A DNA stretch of 7,690 bases from Eubacteriales Family XIII. Incertae Sedis bacterium (GTDB taxonomy: Bacteria > Bacillota > Clostridia > Peptostreptococcales > Anaerovoracaceae), in NCBI GenBank assembly GCA_031278255.1, contig JAITKU010000148.1, positions 1 through 7,690 on the forward strand, read 5' to 3'. The position numbers and the translations under genes were made by a program. Every line of letters begins with the position of its first letter. Within the stretch, counting starts at the first letter, position 1. Below the pieces are notes generated by a model, which was not told the DNA's origin, ran no database searches, and saw only the letters and a program-made list of their open reading frames with translations. Below are positions 1 to 6,363 of the stretch, piece after piece.

Positions 1-148
1 CGAACGGGTATCCCCGTTTGCGCCTTTTGCAAACGGTTGGAAGGAGCCACTCGACAACTCCCCCGCTTTAGCGGGTTAGGAGTTTACCGTCCCCGCCGCC
101 CCGCAGAACATAGCCGCCGTGGGTTTGGGCGGCGTCGTTCAACCCACG
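1..148 (+). ncRNA. unidentified structured element, possibly the 3' part of a non-coding RNA or leader
   Basis: No convincing ORF lies here, but stable hairpins are packed densely. AACGGG (3-8) pairs with CCCGTT (13-18) around a TATC loop. The competing stem CCGTTTGC (14-21) with GCAAACGG (29-36) is 8 bp and perfect. AACTCC+CCCGC (56-66) pairs with GCGGG+GGAGTT (71-84), 11 bp interrupted only by a TTA bulge. CGTGGGTT (118-125) pairs with AACCCACG (141-148), while GCCGCC (113-118) can instead pair with GGCGGC (128-133). Such density and mutual exclusion suggest a folded RNA whose 5' part is cut off by the window. No T-run terminator ends it. I checked by eye for tmRNA, RNase P, SRP RNA and the common riboswitch cores and matched none; 6S RNA cannot be excluded. 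The strand is assumed from the downstream gene. Confidence 0.3.
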
Positions 149-163
149 CCCTTGCGATTCCCG

Positions 164-192
164 TTGCTATTTCAGGGAAAAGCTGATATACT
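164..192 (+). promoter_or_regulatory. putative extended -10 promoter for the EF-G-like gene
   Basis: TTGCTA (164-169, 4 of 6 to the -35 consensus) is separated by 17 bp from TATACT (187-192, 5 of 6 to the -10 consensus). The -10 is preceded by TGA (184-186), an extended -10 TGn element. Transcription would start near 199, giving a leader of about 70 nt before the ATG at 271. A small stem TTCCC/GGGAA (158-162 and 174-178) overlaps the promoter. Confidence 0.5.
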
Positions 193-255
193 ATGCGCGA
201 GCCGCGATTGCGGATTCGGCGCGGCGCCAAAGCCCGATGAAAGAGGACATATTGC

Positions 256-263
256 AAAGGAGG
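256..263 (+). promoter_or_regulatory. ribosome binding site that fixes the start of the EF-G-like gene
   Basis: AAAGGAGG is a near-perfect Shine-Dalgarno sequence, 7 nt before the ATG at 271. It favours that ATG over the in-frame TTG at 268, which would be only 4 nt away. Confidence 0.85.
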
Positions 264-270
264 TTTTTTG

Positions 271-2214
271 ATGAAAGGCTACACGAGCAATACCATAAAA
301 AACGTTGCCTTACTCGGCCACGGCGGATGCGGCAAGACGACGATTCTCGAAGCGGCTCTGCTGGCCACGGGCGTAATCAGCAGGCTCGGCAGGGTGGAGG
401 ACGGCAACACGGTGTCCGATTACGACAAGATGGAGATCGAAAAAGGCTACTCCATCAGCGCTTCCCTCGTGCCGGTCGAATACAATAAAAACAAGATCAA
501 CTTCATCGATACGCCGGGCTTCTTCGATTTCATCGGCGAGGTCAACTCGGCCCTGCGCGCGGTCGAGGCCTGTATCATCGTGGTCGATGCCCTCGCGGGC
601 ATACAGGTCGGAACCGAAAAGGCTTGGAATTCCGCCAAGGAATACCGGCTCCCCAAGTTCTTTTTCATCAATAAGACGGACAAGGAAAACGTGAACACGG
701 AGCAAGTGATCGCCGACCTGAAAGCCAAGTTCGGCAGCTCCGCGGTGACGCTCGACGATCGCGACGCGCTGAATGAAGCCATCGCCGAAACCGACGAGGC
801 CCTGCTCGAAAAATTCTTCGGCGGCGAGGAATTCACGGACGCCGAATTCAAGAAGGGCCTCTCCTCCGGCATCGCGGCGGGCGACATCGTTCCCATCCTC
901 ACGGGCAGCGCGCTGACGGGCGACGGTATCAAAGAATTCCTCGACGCGCTTCTCGCGTACGTGCCGAACCCGGCCGCGCACGCGCCCTATGCGGGCCTCG
1001 ACGCCAAGGGGGAAAGCGTCGCGCGGGTCTGCGACGAATCCGCCCCCGTTTCGGCTTTCGTATTCAAGACGATCGCCGATCCATTTGTCGGCAAGATATC
1101 GCTGATCAAGGTGATTTCCGGCAAGCTGACGCAGGGCGCGGAACTGTACAATACGCGTGTCGAGAAGAATGAGAAGCTCGGCAGCATGTTCTACCTGCGC
1201 GGCAAGACCCAAAGCGAAGCGCCGAGCGTGCCGGCCGGCGACATCGCGGCCGCCTCCAAGCTGCAGCTTACGCAGACGGGCGACAGCCTCTGCGACAAGG
1301 CGCATATCATACAATATCCCCCCGTGGACTTCCCGCCCCCCTCCCTCTTCATAGCGGTCGAACCCAAGGTGCAGGGCGAGGAAGAGAAGATCGGTTCCGG
1401 CCTCCACAAACTCATGGAGGAGGACCCCTCTTTCGTGATGGAACGGAACATCGAAACGCACCAGACCCTGCTCGGCGGACAGGGCGAGATACAGATCGGC
1501 ATTATCTCGGCCAAACTCAAGGAAAAATTCGGCGTGGACGTTGAGCAGAAAGACCCCAAGGTACCCTACCGGGAGACGATCAAGGGCAATTCGGACGTGC
1601 AGGGCAAGCACAAGAAGCAGTCGGGCGGCGCAGGTCAATACGGCGACGTTCACATCCGCTTCTCGCCGTCGCAGGAGGAATTCGAGTTCTCGGAAGAACT
1701 GTTCGGCGGTTCCGTGCCCAAGAATTATGTGCCCGCCGTCGAAAAGGGGCTGCGCGAATGTATGGAGAAAGGGCCGCTCGCGGGCTGCAAGGTCGTGAAC
1801 GTGAAAGCCGTACTCTACGACGGCTCCTACCACGACGTGGATTCGAGCGAGATCGCTTTCAAGATCGCCGCTTCCCTGGCCTTTAAGAAAGGTATCGCCG
1901 AGGCGAAGCCCATACTGCTCGAACCCATCATGCACGTCGAGATATCGGTCCCGGACGAGTACATGGGCGACATCATGGGCGATATGAACAAGCGCAGGGG
2001 CAAGATACTCGGCATGGAACCGCAGTCCGGCGGCGGGCAGAAAGTATTGGCTGAGGCGCCGCAGGCGGAGATGTTCAAATACGCGATCCTGCTGCGTTCC
2101 ATGACCCAGGCCAGAGGCAGCTTTACCATGCGTTTCGCGCGCTATGAAGAGGTGCCGGCGCACCTGTCGGAGCGGATCATCGCCGCGCACAAGGCCGAGG
2201 CCGAGGCGGAATAA
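271..2214 (+). CDS. EF-G-like translational GTPase (EF-G2 / PRK12740-type paralogue)
   Basis: This 647-residue protein has the EF-G five-domain plan but is shorter than canonical EF-G (about 690-700). The G domain (about 1-237) shows P-loop GHGGCGKT (16-23), DTPGF (80-84) where EF-G has DTPGH, NKTD (134-137) and a TGSAL G5-like motif (211-215). Domain II is about 258-345. Domain III is about 355-430, with LLGGQGEIQI. Domain IV (about 432-550) has the SGGAGQYGDV stretch and DGSYHDVDSSE. Domain V (about 551-640) has EPIMHVEISVPDEYMGDIMGD. The switch I motif RGITI reads KGYSI (58-62), and the His of DTPGH used in GTP hydrolysis is Phe. These are features of divergent EF-G2-like proteins rather than the housekeeping fusA, which normally sits with rpsL/rpsG/tuf; none of those is here. 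It probably binds the ribosome and GTP in the cytoplasm. Its exact role (translocation, recycling or a tetracycline-protection-like function) cannot be told from sequence. The gene stands alone and converges with radA. Confidence 0.92.
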   Translation: MKGYTSNTIKNVALLGHGGCGKTTILEAALLATGVISRLGRVEDGNTVSDYDKMEIEKGYSISASLVPVEYNKNKINFIDTPGFFDFIGEVNSALRAVEACIIVVDALAGIQVGTEKAWNSAKEYRLPKFFFINKTDKENVNTEQVIADLKAKFGSSAVTLDDRDALNEAIAETDEALLEKFFGGEEFTDAEFKKGLSSGIAAGDIVPILTGSALTGDGIKEFLDALLAYVPNPAAHAPYAGLDAKGESVARVCDESAPVSAFVFKTIADPFVGKISLIKVISGKLTQGAELYNTRVEKNEKLGSMFYLRGKTQSEAPSVPAGDIAAASKLQLTQTGDSLCDKAHIIQYPPVDFPPPSLFIAVEPKVQGEEEKIGSGLHKLMEEDPSFVMERNIETHQTLLGGQGEIQIGIISAKLKEKFGVDVEQKDPKVPYRETIKGNSDVQGKHKKQSGGAGQYGDVHIRFSPSQEEFEFSEELFGGSVPKNYVPAVEKGLRECMEKGPLAGCKVVNVKAVLYDGSYHDVDSSEIAFKIAASLAFKKGIAEAKPILLEPIMHVEISVPDEYMGDIMGDMNKRRGKILGMEPQSGGGQKVLAEAPQAEMFKYAILLRSMTQARGSFTMRFARYEEVPAHLSERIIAAHKAEAEAE

Positions 2215-2223
2215 CCCGCCCCG

Positions 2224-2243
2224 CGGTTTTGACCGGATTTTTT
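2224..2243 (+). terminator. weak possible intrinsic terminator between convergent genes
   Basis: CGGT (2224-2227) pairs with ACCG (2232-2235) around a TTTG loop, followed by GATTTTTT. The stem is only 4 bp, so efficiency is doubtful. The position, immediately after the EF-G-like stop and touching the radA stop, fits a terminator. I saw no clear minus-strand terminator within the 27-bp gap. Confidence 0.3.
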
Positions 2244-3627
2244 ACGTCGCGAGCGCGGCGATCGCCGCAGGGAGATCGGCCACGCCGCTCACGCGCAGAC
2301 CGGATATGGGCAAGCCGATCCGGTCCGCGTTTTTTTTCGGCAGAATGACGCGCGCAAACCCGAGGCGGGCGGCCTCCCGCGTGATCCTTTCGGCGTAGCG
2401 CACGGTACGCAATTCCCCCGTCAAACTGATCTCGCCTATGGCCAGAGTCTTTGTGCCGATCGGCGCGCCGCGATAGCTCGAGTAGATGGCGAGGGCGACG
2501 GCCAGGTCTATGGAGGTGCCCTCGGGTTTCAGCCCGCCCACGACGTTGACGTAGACATCCCGCTCGACCAGCTTGAGACCGGCGTGGCGCTCCAAAACCG
2601 CGAGTATCATATTCAGGCGGGCGATTTCGACGCCGAGGGCCGTGCGCCGCGCGAAGCCCACGCCCGCCGGCGCGGTCAGGGCCTGCAGTTCGAGCAGCAG
2701 GGGGCGGCTGCCCTCGTACACGGCGGTCGCGACGGCGCCCTCCGCGGCGCCGTCCATGCTTTCGAGGAAACTCTGCGAGAGATTCTCTATGGGAATCAAG
2801 CCGCTCTCGGCCATCTCAAAGGCGCCGATCTCATTCGTCGCGCCGAAGCGATTCTTGTTTGAACGTATGACGCGCAGGTCTTGATCCCGCTCGCCCGCGA
2901 ACTGCAACACGCAATCGACGAGATGTTCGACGATCCGCGGACCCGCGAGATCGCCGGCTTTCGTCACATGCGCCACGATGAACACGGGGACGCCCTCGCC
3001 CTTGCCGTAGCGCAGCAGCGCGCTCGTGCAGGCCCTGACCTGCGACACGCTGCCGGGCGCCGATTCGAGCGCGCCCGCGTACAGGGTCTGTATGGAATCC
3101 ACGATGAGAAATACGGGGGCAAGCTTCGCGGCGGCGTCCAATATCCGTTCGATATTCGTTTCCGACAGCAGGTAGAGTTCCTGCGGCAATTCGCCGCACA
3201 CCCTGTCCGCGCGCAGCTTGATCTGCTCCTCCGATTCCTCGCCGGAGACATAGAGTACCCTGCCGTAACGCCCCGCGACCTTGGCGGCGGCCTCCGTGAT
3301 AATCGTGGATTTGCCTATGCCCGGCTCCCCGCTGATCAGCGTCACGGAGCCGCGCACGATACCGCCGCCAAGCACGCGGTTCAACTCCGAAAGGCCCGTG
3401 TCAAAGCGCTCGTAAGCGTCCGCGCGCACCTCGCCCAGTCTGACGGGCGCGCTGCGGCCGCCCGCAAGGACGCCGGCCCTCCCGGGGCGACGCGGATCCT
3501 CCCGCGACGGCGCGAGACTTTCCTCTACAAAGCTGTTCCACGCGCCGCAGACGCATTGCCCCGCCCACTTAGGACTCTCAAAGCCGCAGGCTTGGCAGAC
3601 GAACACCGTCTCGGATTTTTTCGGCAC
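2242..3627 (-). CDS. radA: DNA repair protein RadA (RecA-like ATPase with Lon-like domain)
   Basis: RadA (Sms) promotes branch migration and processing of recombination intermediates in homologous-recombination repair, in the cytoplasm on DNA. From the chosen start it has 461 residues, close to the usual length of about 455. In order: an N-terminal Cys-rich zinc motif (C11-x2-C14, then C25-x-C27 followed by GAWN); Walker A GEPGIGKST (100-108); Walker B FLIVDS (173-178); the RadA hallmark KNRFG (258-262); and a C-terminal Lon-protease-like domain with DVYVNVVGGLKPEGTSIDLAVA. The second zinc pair is CxC rather than the common CxxC. The GTG at 3627 is chosen because GGAGG (3640-3636) lies 8 nt upstream and the zinc Cys then falls at residue 11 as in other RadA proteins. 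The ATG at 3633 is only 2 nt from GGAGG, and a TTG at 3642 is also in frame. It follows the histidine kinase by 21 nt and is probably co-transcribed with it. Confidence 0.95.
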   Translation of the reverse strand: MPKKSETVFVCQACGFESPKWAGQCVCGAWNSFVEESLAPSREDPRRPGRAGVLAGGRSAPVRLGEVRADAYERFDTGLSELNRVLGGGIVRGSVTLISGEPGIGKSTIITEAAAKVAGRYGRVLYVSGEESEEQIKLRADRVCGELPQELYLLSETNIERILDAAAKLAPVFLIVDSIQTLYAGALESAPGSVSQVRACTSALLRYGKGEGVPVFIVAHVTKAGDLAGPRIVEHLVDCVLQFAGERDQDLRVIRSNKNRFGATNEIGAFEMAESGLIPIENLSQSFLESMDGAAEGAVATAVYEGSRPLLLELQALTAPAGVGFARRTALGVEIARLNMILAVLERHAGLKLVERDVYVNVVGGLKPEGTSIDLAVALAIYSSYRGAPIGTKTLAIGEISLTGELRTVRYAERITREAARLGFARVILPKKNADRIGLPISGLRVSGVADLPAAIAALAT

Positions 3628-3648
3628 AGACATTTCCTCCAAAACATA

Positions 3649-5100
3649 CTATATCTTGATCTCAAACCAAAAGACACTCCCCTTGCCCGGCTCGCTGTCC
3701 ACGCCGAACTTGGCGCGGTGCAGCGTGAGGATCTCTTTCACGATGGAAAGCCCGAGTCCCGTGCCCTCGGCGGCGCGCAGATAATTCCCGCCGGACTTGT
3801 AATAGCGCTGCCAGATATTCTTCAGATCCTTCTTCTGTATGCCCACGCCGTAATCCCGCACCGCGCAGCGCACCGCGCCGTCCCGCTCCGCGAGCGTGAT
3901 CTCCACAAGCCTCTCATCGCCGCTGAACTTGATCGCGTTCGTGATGAGATTGGACAGCACCTGCTTGAGCCTACCCTCGTCGCCCGTGATCGTGCCGTCG
4001 CCGTCCGCGTGAAACAGCAGGGTGAAACCCTCCTTTTCCGCGTAGATACGGTAGGACAGGAGCAGGCTTTCGATCGTTTCGCGCAGGGAAAAGGATGTGA
4101 AGCTCAAGGCCTGCCGCCCCGACTGCATCTGCGACAGTTCCAAAAGATCGCTGACGAGCAGACTCAGGCGGTCGGCCTCGTCGATGATCACCCCGAGATG
4201 TTCATTCCGCCGCGCGGGATCGTCGCCCGAGAGATCGCGTATCATCTCCGCGTAGGATTTCACCATGGTGAGCGGCGTCCGCAGGTCGTGGGAAACGTTC
4301 GCGATCAGGTCTTTCTGTATGTTGTCGGCCCGCGCCATCTCCTGCGAGGCGTAATTCAGCGTGTCGGCCAGCCTGATGATCTCGGAGTAGTGTCCGCCCT
4401 CGAACACAACGCCGTAAGCCCCCTCCGCGAGCCTGGCCGCCGACTTCGTTATGTTCGTCAGGGGCTTTGTGACGATGTGCGAAATATAAAAGGACAGGAG
4501 GCAGGCCAGAATCAAGGAGATTACCGTGACATAGCGCAACTGCCCCGACAGTATTTCTATGGTCGATTCCACGGGATAAAGCGGCGAGAATATGTAGAGA
4601 AGCACCTCTTGGCCCTCGGTCCTGTCCAGATAGGTGCAGTAAGCGAGCATACGCGTGTCGCGCATCGGATTGGACATGAAGCGGGTCGCGTCGTGGTAGT
4701 CATGATTCATGAGCTGTTCGCGAACGGCCCGTATCTCGTTGCTGTATACGGGAAAAGGCACGGGGTCCGCGTCGCCTTCTTCGTCGGCCGCATTCGCGTT
4801 TTCGTTGTAATACGGCGAATACAGGGTGAGGTACGCGTCATCGATATGCGCCTCTATCTGGATATACATATCGTTCCTGCGCATCACACGCGCAATCTCC
4901 TCAAAAAGCCCCTCCTGCCCGTATTTGTTCACGATGGAATCCGCGATCCGCAGGGTTTCGTTGATCTTCATCTCCTCATAATAGGTACTCAGAAAGAATA
5001 TCTGCAAAAACCACAGCGATCCCATCAGGAGGGCCGCGAACAGCACGAAGTATATCCAAAGTCGCAGCTTTATGCTCTTGTAATCGATATTAAGCTTCAA
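3649..5100 (-). CDS. membrane sensor histidine kinase (HAMP, HisKA, HATPase_c)
   Basis: A 483-residue sensor kinase that autophosphorylates on His and passes phosphate to the adjacent OmpR-type regulator. It has a first transmembrane helix (about 13-37), an extracytoplasmic sensor region of about 150 residues with an acidic stretch (about 106-112), and a second helix (about 190-208). Then come a HAMP linker (about 209-258), the H box NVSHDLRTPLTM with phospho-acceptor His271, the N box SNLITNAIKFS (383-393), the G1 box DYGVGI (416-421) and the G2 box GTGLGLSI (446-453). All catalytic boxes are intact. The sensor region is not a domain I recognise, so the signal is unknown. The start is a TTG at 5100, overlapping the regulator's last codons by 11 bp. 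There is no good Shine-Dalgarno, so translation is probably coupled. The first helix begins about 12 residues in, which supports this start. Confidence 0.93.
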   Translation of the reverse strand: MKLNIDYKSIKLRLWIYFVLFAALLMGSLWFLQIFFLSTYYEEMKINETLRIADSIVNKYGQEGLFEEIARVMRRNDMYIQIEAHIDDAYLTLYSPYYNENANAADEEGDADPVPFPVYSNEIRAVREQLMNHDYHDATRFMSNPMRDTRMLAYCTYLDRTEGQEVLLYIFSPLYPVESTIEILSGQLRYVTVISLILACLLSFYISHIVTKPLTNITKSAARLAEGAYGVVFEGGHYSEIIRLADTLNYASQEMARADNIQKDLIANVSHDLRTPLTMVKSYAEMIRDLSGDDPARRNEHLGVIIDEADRLSLLVSDLLELSQMQSGRQALSFTSFSLRETIESLLLSYRIYAEKEGFTLLFHADGDGTITGDEGRLKQVLSNLITNAIKFSGDERLVEITLAERDGAVRCAVRDYGVGIQKKDLKNIWQRYYKSGGNYLRAAEGTGLGLSIVKEILTLHRAKFGVDSEPGKGSVFWFEIKI

Positions 5101-5758
5101 ATTTGTAACCGACGCCCCGCAGCGTTACGATGCGGTCCCTGTACGGCCCGAGGTTGTTGCGCAGATTCTTGATATGCGTGTCTATGGTCCTGTCGTCGCC
5201 AAAAAAATCGTAACCCCAAATATCGGAGAGCAGCTTGTCCCGCGACAGCGCGAGGTTTCTGTTCTGCACGAGATAGAAGAGCAGATCGTATTCCTTGGGC
5301 GTGAGTTCCGCCTTTTTGCCGTCCACGGTGACGCTGCGCGCGGGCATGTTGATCGCGAGGCCGTCGAAAGACAGCACGGCGGTCTGCGCCTCCGCACTGC
5401 CGCGTCGCGTGAGGACGGCGTTCACGCGCGCCATCAACTCCTTGGGGCTGAAAGGCTTCACAACGTAGTCGTCCACCCCGAGTTCAAAGCCGAAAAGCTT
5501 GTCGTATTCCTCGCCCCGCGCCGAAAGCATAATGACGGGCACATCTTTCAGTTTCTTGATCTCCTTGCAGGCGGAAAATCCGTCGAGTTTGGGCATCATG
5601 ATATCCATGATCACCATATCAAAGGATTCCCCCTTGCACTTCGCGACCGCGCTCATGCCGTCCGCCGCCTCGGACACGCCGTAACCGTTGAATTCGGCGT
5701 ATTCGCGTATAACGGCCCGGATCTTGGCCTCGTCGTCAACCACCAGTATCTTCTGCAT
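5090..5758 (-). CDS. OmpR/PhoB-family response regulator
   Basis: A 222-residue transcription factor with an N-terminal receiver and a C-terminal winged-helix DNA-binding domain. Receiver residues visible are the acidic pair D8-D9, phospho-acceptor D52 in MDIMMP, S79 (the Thr/Ser switch position) in MLSA, and K101 in VKPF. The DNA-binding domain (about 127-222) has LTPKEYDLLFYLVQN, then SRDKLLSDIWGYDF, DDRTIDTHIKNLRNNL and a final RGVGYKF, all typical of the family. The start is the ATG at 5758 with AGAGGG (5773-5768) 9 nt upstream. It is the first gene of a three-gene operon with its kinase and radA. Binding to the tandem repeat upstream (5899-5924) would make it autoregulatory, but that is inference. 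Targets are unknown. Confidence 0.95.
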   Translation of the reverse strand: MQKILVVDDEAKIRAVIREYAEFNGYGVSEAADGMSAVAKCKGESFDMVIMDIMMPKLDGFSACKEIKKLKDVPVIMLSARGEEYDKLFGFELGVDDYVVKPFSPKELMARVNAVLTRRGSAEAQTAVLSFDGLAINMPARSVTVDGKKAELTPKEYDLLFYLVQNRNLALSRDKLLSDIWGYDFFGDDRTIDTHIKNLRNNLGPYRDRIVTLRGVGYKFEA

Positions 5759-5800
5759 TCCGCAATTCCCTCTTACCCGATAACCGCGCGTACTGCGGTC

Positions 5801-5809
5801 ATCATACCA
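5801..5809 (-). promoter_or_regulatory. second possible extended -10 for the two-component operon
   Basis: Read on the minus strand, TGG (5809-5807) followed by TATGAT (5806-5801) forms an extended -10. There is no good -35 at 17 bp. Between it and the gene lies the inverted repeat ACCGC/GCGGT (5783-5787 and 5795-5799), which would be in the early leader. Confidence 0.3.
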
Positions 5810-5817
5810 TAAATGCG

Positions 5818-5839
5818 AAGCGAAGCGAATCGCTTTTTT
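5818..5839. other. hairpin with T-run in the leader of the two-component operon
   Basis: AAGCGA (5818-5823) pairs with TCGCTT (5830-5835) across a 6-nt loop, followed by TTTT on the plus strand. It lies just downstream of the -10 at 5848-5843, so in the operon's RNA it would form a hairpin close to the 5' end. On the plus strand it resembles a weak terminator, but no plus-strand gene precedes it. Confidence 0.35.
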
Positions 5840-5842
5840 ACA

Positions 5843-5871
5843 ATCATATCACAGAATCCCGGATCTGTCGA
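5843..5871 (-). promoter_or_regulatory. putative main promoter of the regulator-kinase-radA operon
   Basis: Read on the minus strand, TCGACA (5871-5866, 5 of 6 to TTGACA), a 17-bp spacer and TATGAT (5848-5843, 5 of 6 to TATAAT) form a good vegetative promoter. Transcription would begin near 5836, giving a leader of about 75-80 nt before the regulator's ATG at 5758. Confidence 0.55.
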
Positions 5872-5898
5872 ACAAAACCCGATCGCGTTTTGCCGATT

Positions 5899-5924
5899 GT
5901 TACAGCAAATAGTTACAGCAAATA
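5899..5924. repeat. perfect tandem 13-bp direct repeat, candidate response-regulator binding site
   Basis: GTTACAGCAAATA occurs twice with no gap (5899-5911 and 5912-5924). OmpR-family regulators usually bind direct repeats with TTACA/TTAACA-like cores. Here TTACA recurs every 13 bp, against about 11 bp for classical Pho boxes. The repeat lies about 28 bp upstream of the -35 of the two-component operon, a position suited to activation. Confidence 0.5.
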
Positions 5925-5966
5925 TCGTACAAATTCATGAGAATCCGACATCAACCATTGCGCCGG

Positions 5967-5997
5967 ACCGGTGAGCGCGGTATATCCTTACACCGGT
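5967..5997. repeat. inverted repeat ACCGGTG...CACCGGT
   Basis: ACCGGTG (5967-5973) and CACCGGT (5991-5997) form a perfect 7-bp inverted repeat with a 17-bp spacer. Each arm contains the self-complementary ACCGGT, so it could be a two-site operator or a hairpin. It sits between the operon's control region and the GC-rich block. No function is assigned. Confidence 0.4.
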
Positions 5998-6036
5998 ACC
6001 GTAATTCTTGCAAAAAACCCTGCGTTTCGCTGTGCC

Positions 6037-6063
6037 CGGGGGCCGCCCCCGCGCCGCGCGGCG
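6037..6063. repeat. GC-rich double palindrome block
   Basis: CGGGGG (6037-6042) pairs with CCCCCG (6046-6051) around CCG, immediately followed by the 12-bp perfect palindrome CGCCGCGCGGCG (6052-6063). The block is almost entirely G+C and is abruptly followed by a strongly AT-rich stretch (about 6075-6190). No ORF here looks real. It lacks a T-run on either side, so it is not an obvious terminator. Confidence 0.4.
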
Positions 6064-6177
6064 GATGTGTCCGTAAAAAAAACGGCTGAAAATCAACGTT
6101 TTCCGGGCCTCACGAAAAAAATTTTGAGAATTTTGAAACTTTTTTTTAAAAAACACCAAAATGTGACCTTTTCGGTG

Positions 6178-6183
6178 TATAAT
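6178..6183 (+). promoter_or_regulatory. consensus -10 box for a short transcription unit
   Basis: TATAAT is a perfect -10. At 17 bp upstream no TTGACA-like hexamer is visible (ACCAAA at 6155-6160). The upstream DNA (about 6115-6160) has long A and T runs like an UP element. Transcription would start near 6190. Confidence 0.45.
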
Positions 6184-6231
6184 AGACATACAAAACCAAG
6201 ACGGCTTTGTATCTTCAACCATACGGCGGAA

Positions 6232-6284
6232 TAAAAGGCATTTTCGCGGGGACCGTAAAAAAGGACTTTTATTCGCGGAGACGG
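6232..6284 (+). repeat. imperfect tandem repeat (24 and 29 bp units)
   Basis: Unit one (6232-6255) and unit two (6256-6284) both begin TAAAA, then AGG, a T-run, TTCGCGG, one variable purine and GAC. Unit two is longer through extra A and T residues. They lie inside the predicted short RNA. Confidence 0.5.
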
Positions 6285-6290
6285 AACGAA

Positions 6291-6324
6291 GGAACCGCAG
6301 ACAAGTATACTTGTCTGCGGTTCC
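6291..6324. repeat. perfect 34-bp palindrome
   Basis: The sequence reads the same on both strands from GGAACCGCAGACAAGTA to its exact complement, centred on GTATAC. As RNA it would form a hairpin of about 15 bp. As DNA it could be a dimeric protein site. No T-run follows directly. The core ACAAGTATACT (6301-6311) recurs at 6404-6414. Confidence 0.8.
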
Positions 6325-6330
6325 TGATAT

Positions 6331-6363
6331 ACCCATGAATGGCATACGTTCATGGGTTTTTTT
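6331..6363 (+). terminator. strong intrinsic terminator
   Basis: ACCCATGAA (6331-6339) pairs perfectly with TTCATGGGT (6349-6357) around a 9-nt loop, followed by an uninterrupted T-run to 6363. It closes the short plus-strand transcript. The preceding 34-bp palindrome makes a second hairpin 6 nt upstream. Confidence 0.8.

Noticed and set aside
237..488. 83-residue frame overlapping the EF-G-like start, possible leader peptide
   Set aside because: It runs more than 200 bp into the real gene out of frame, has no ribosome binding site of its own and has an Arg/Gln-rich, non-protein-like composition.
310..2190. 626-residue minus-strand open frame opposite the EF-G-like gene
   Set aside because: It is an antisense shadow caused by GC-rich codon use; its translation has no recognisable domain, while the plus strand encodes a clear EF-G family protein.
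2881..5172. 763-residue plus-strand open frame opposite radA and the kinase
   Set aside because: It crosses two well-supported genes on the other strand, has no family motif and no good ribosome binding site; its His/Arg/Leu-rich composition is typical of antisense frames.
6291..6324. 34-bp palindrome as a CRISPR repeat or an insertion-sequence terminal repeat
   Set aside because: Only one copy is present, with no regularly spaced units, no transposase and no target duplication in the window.
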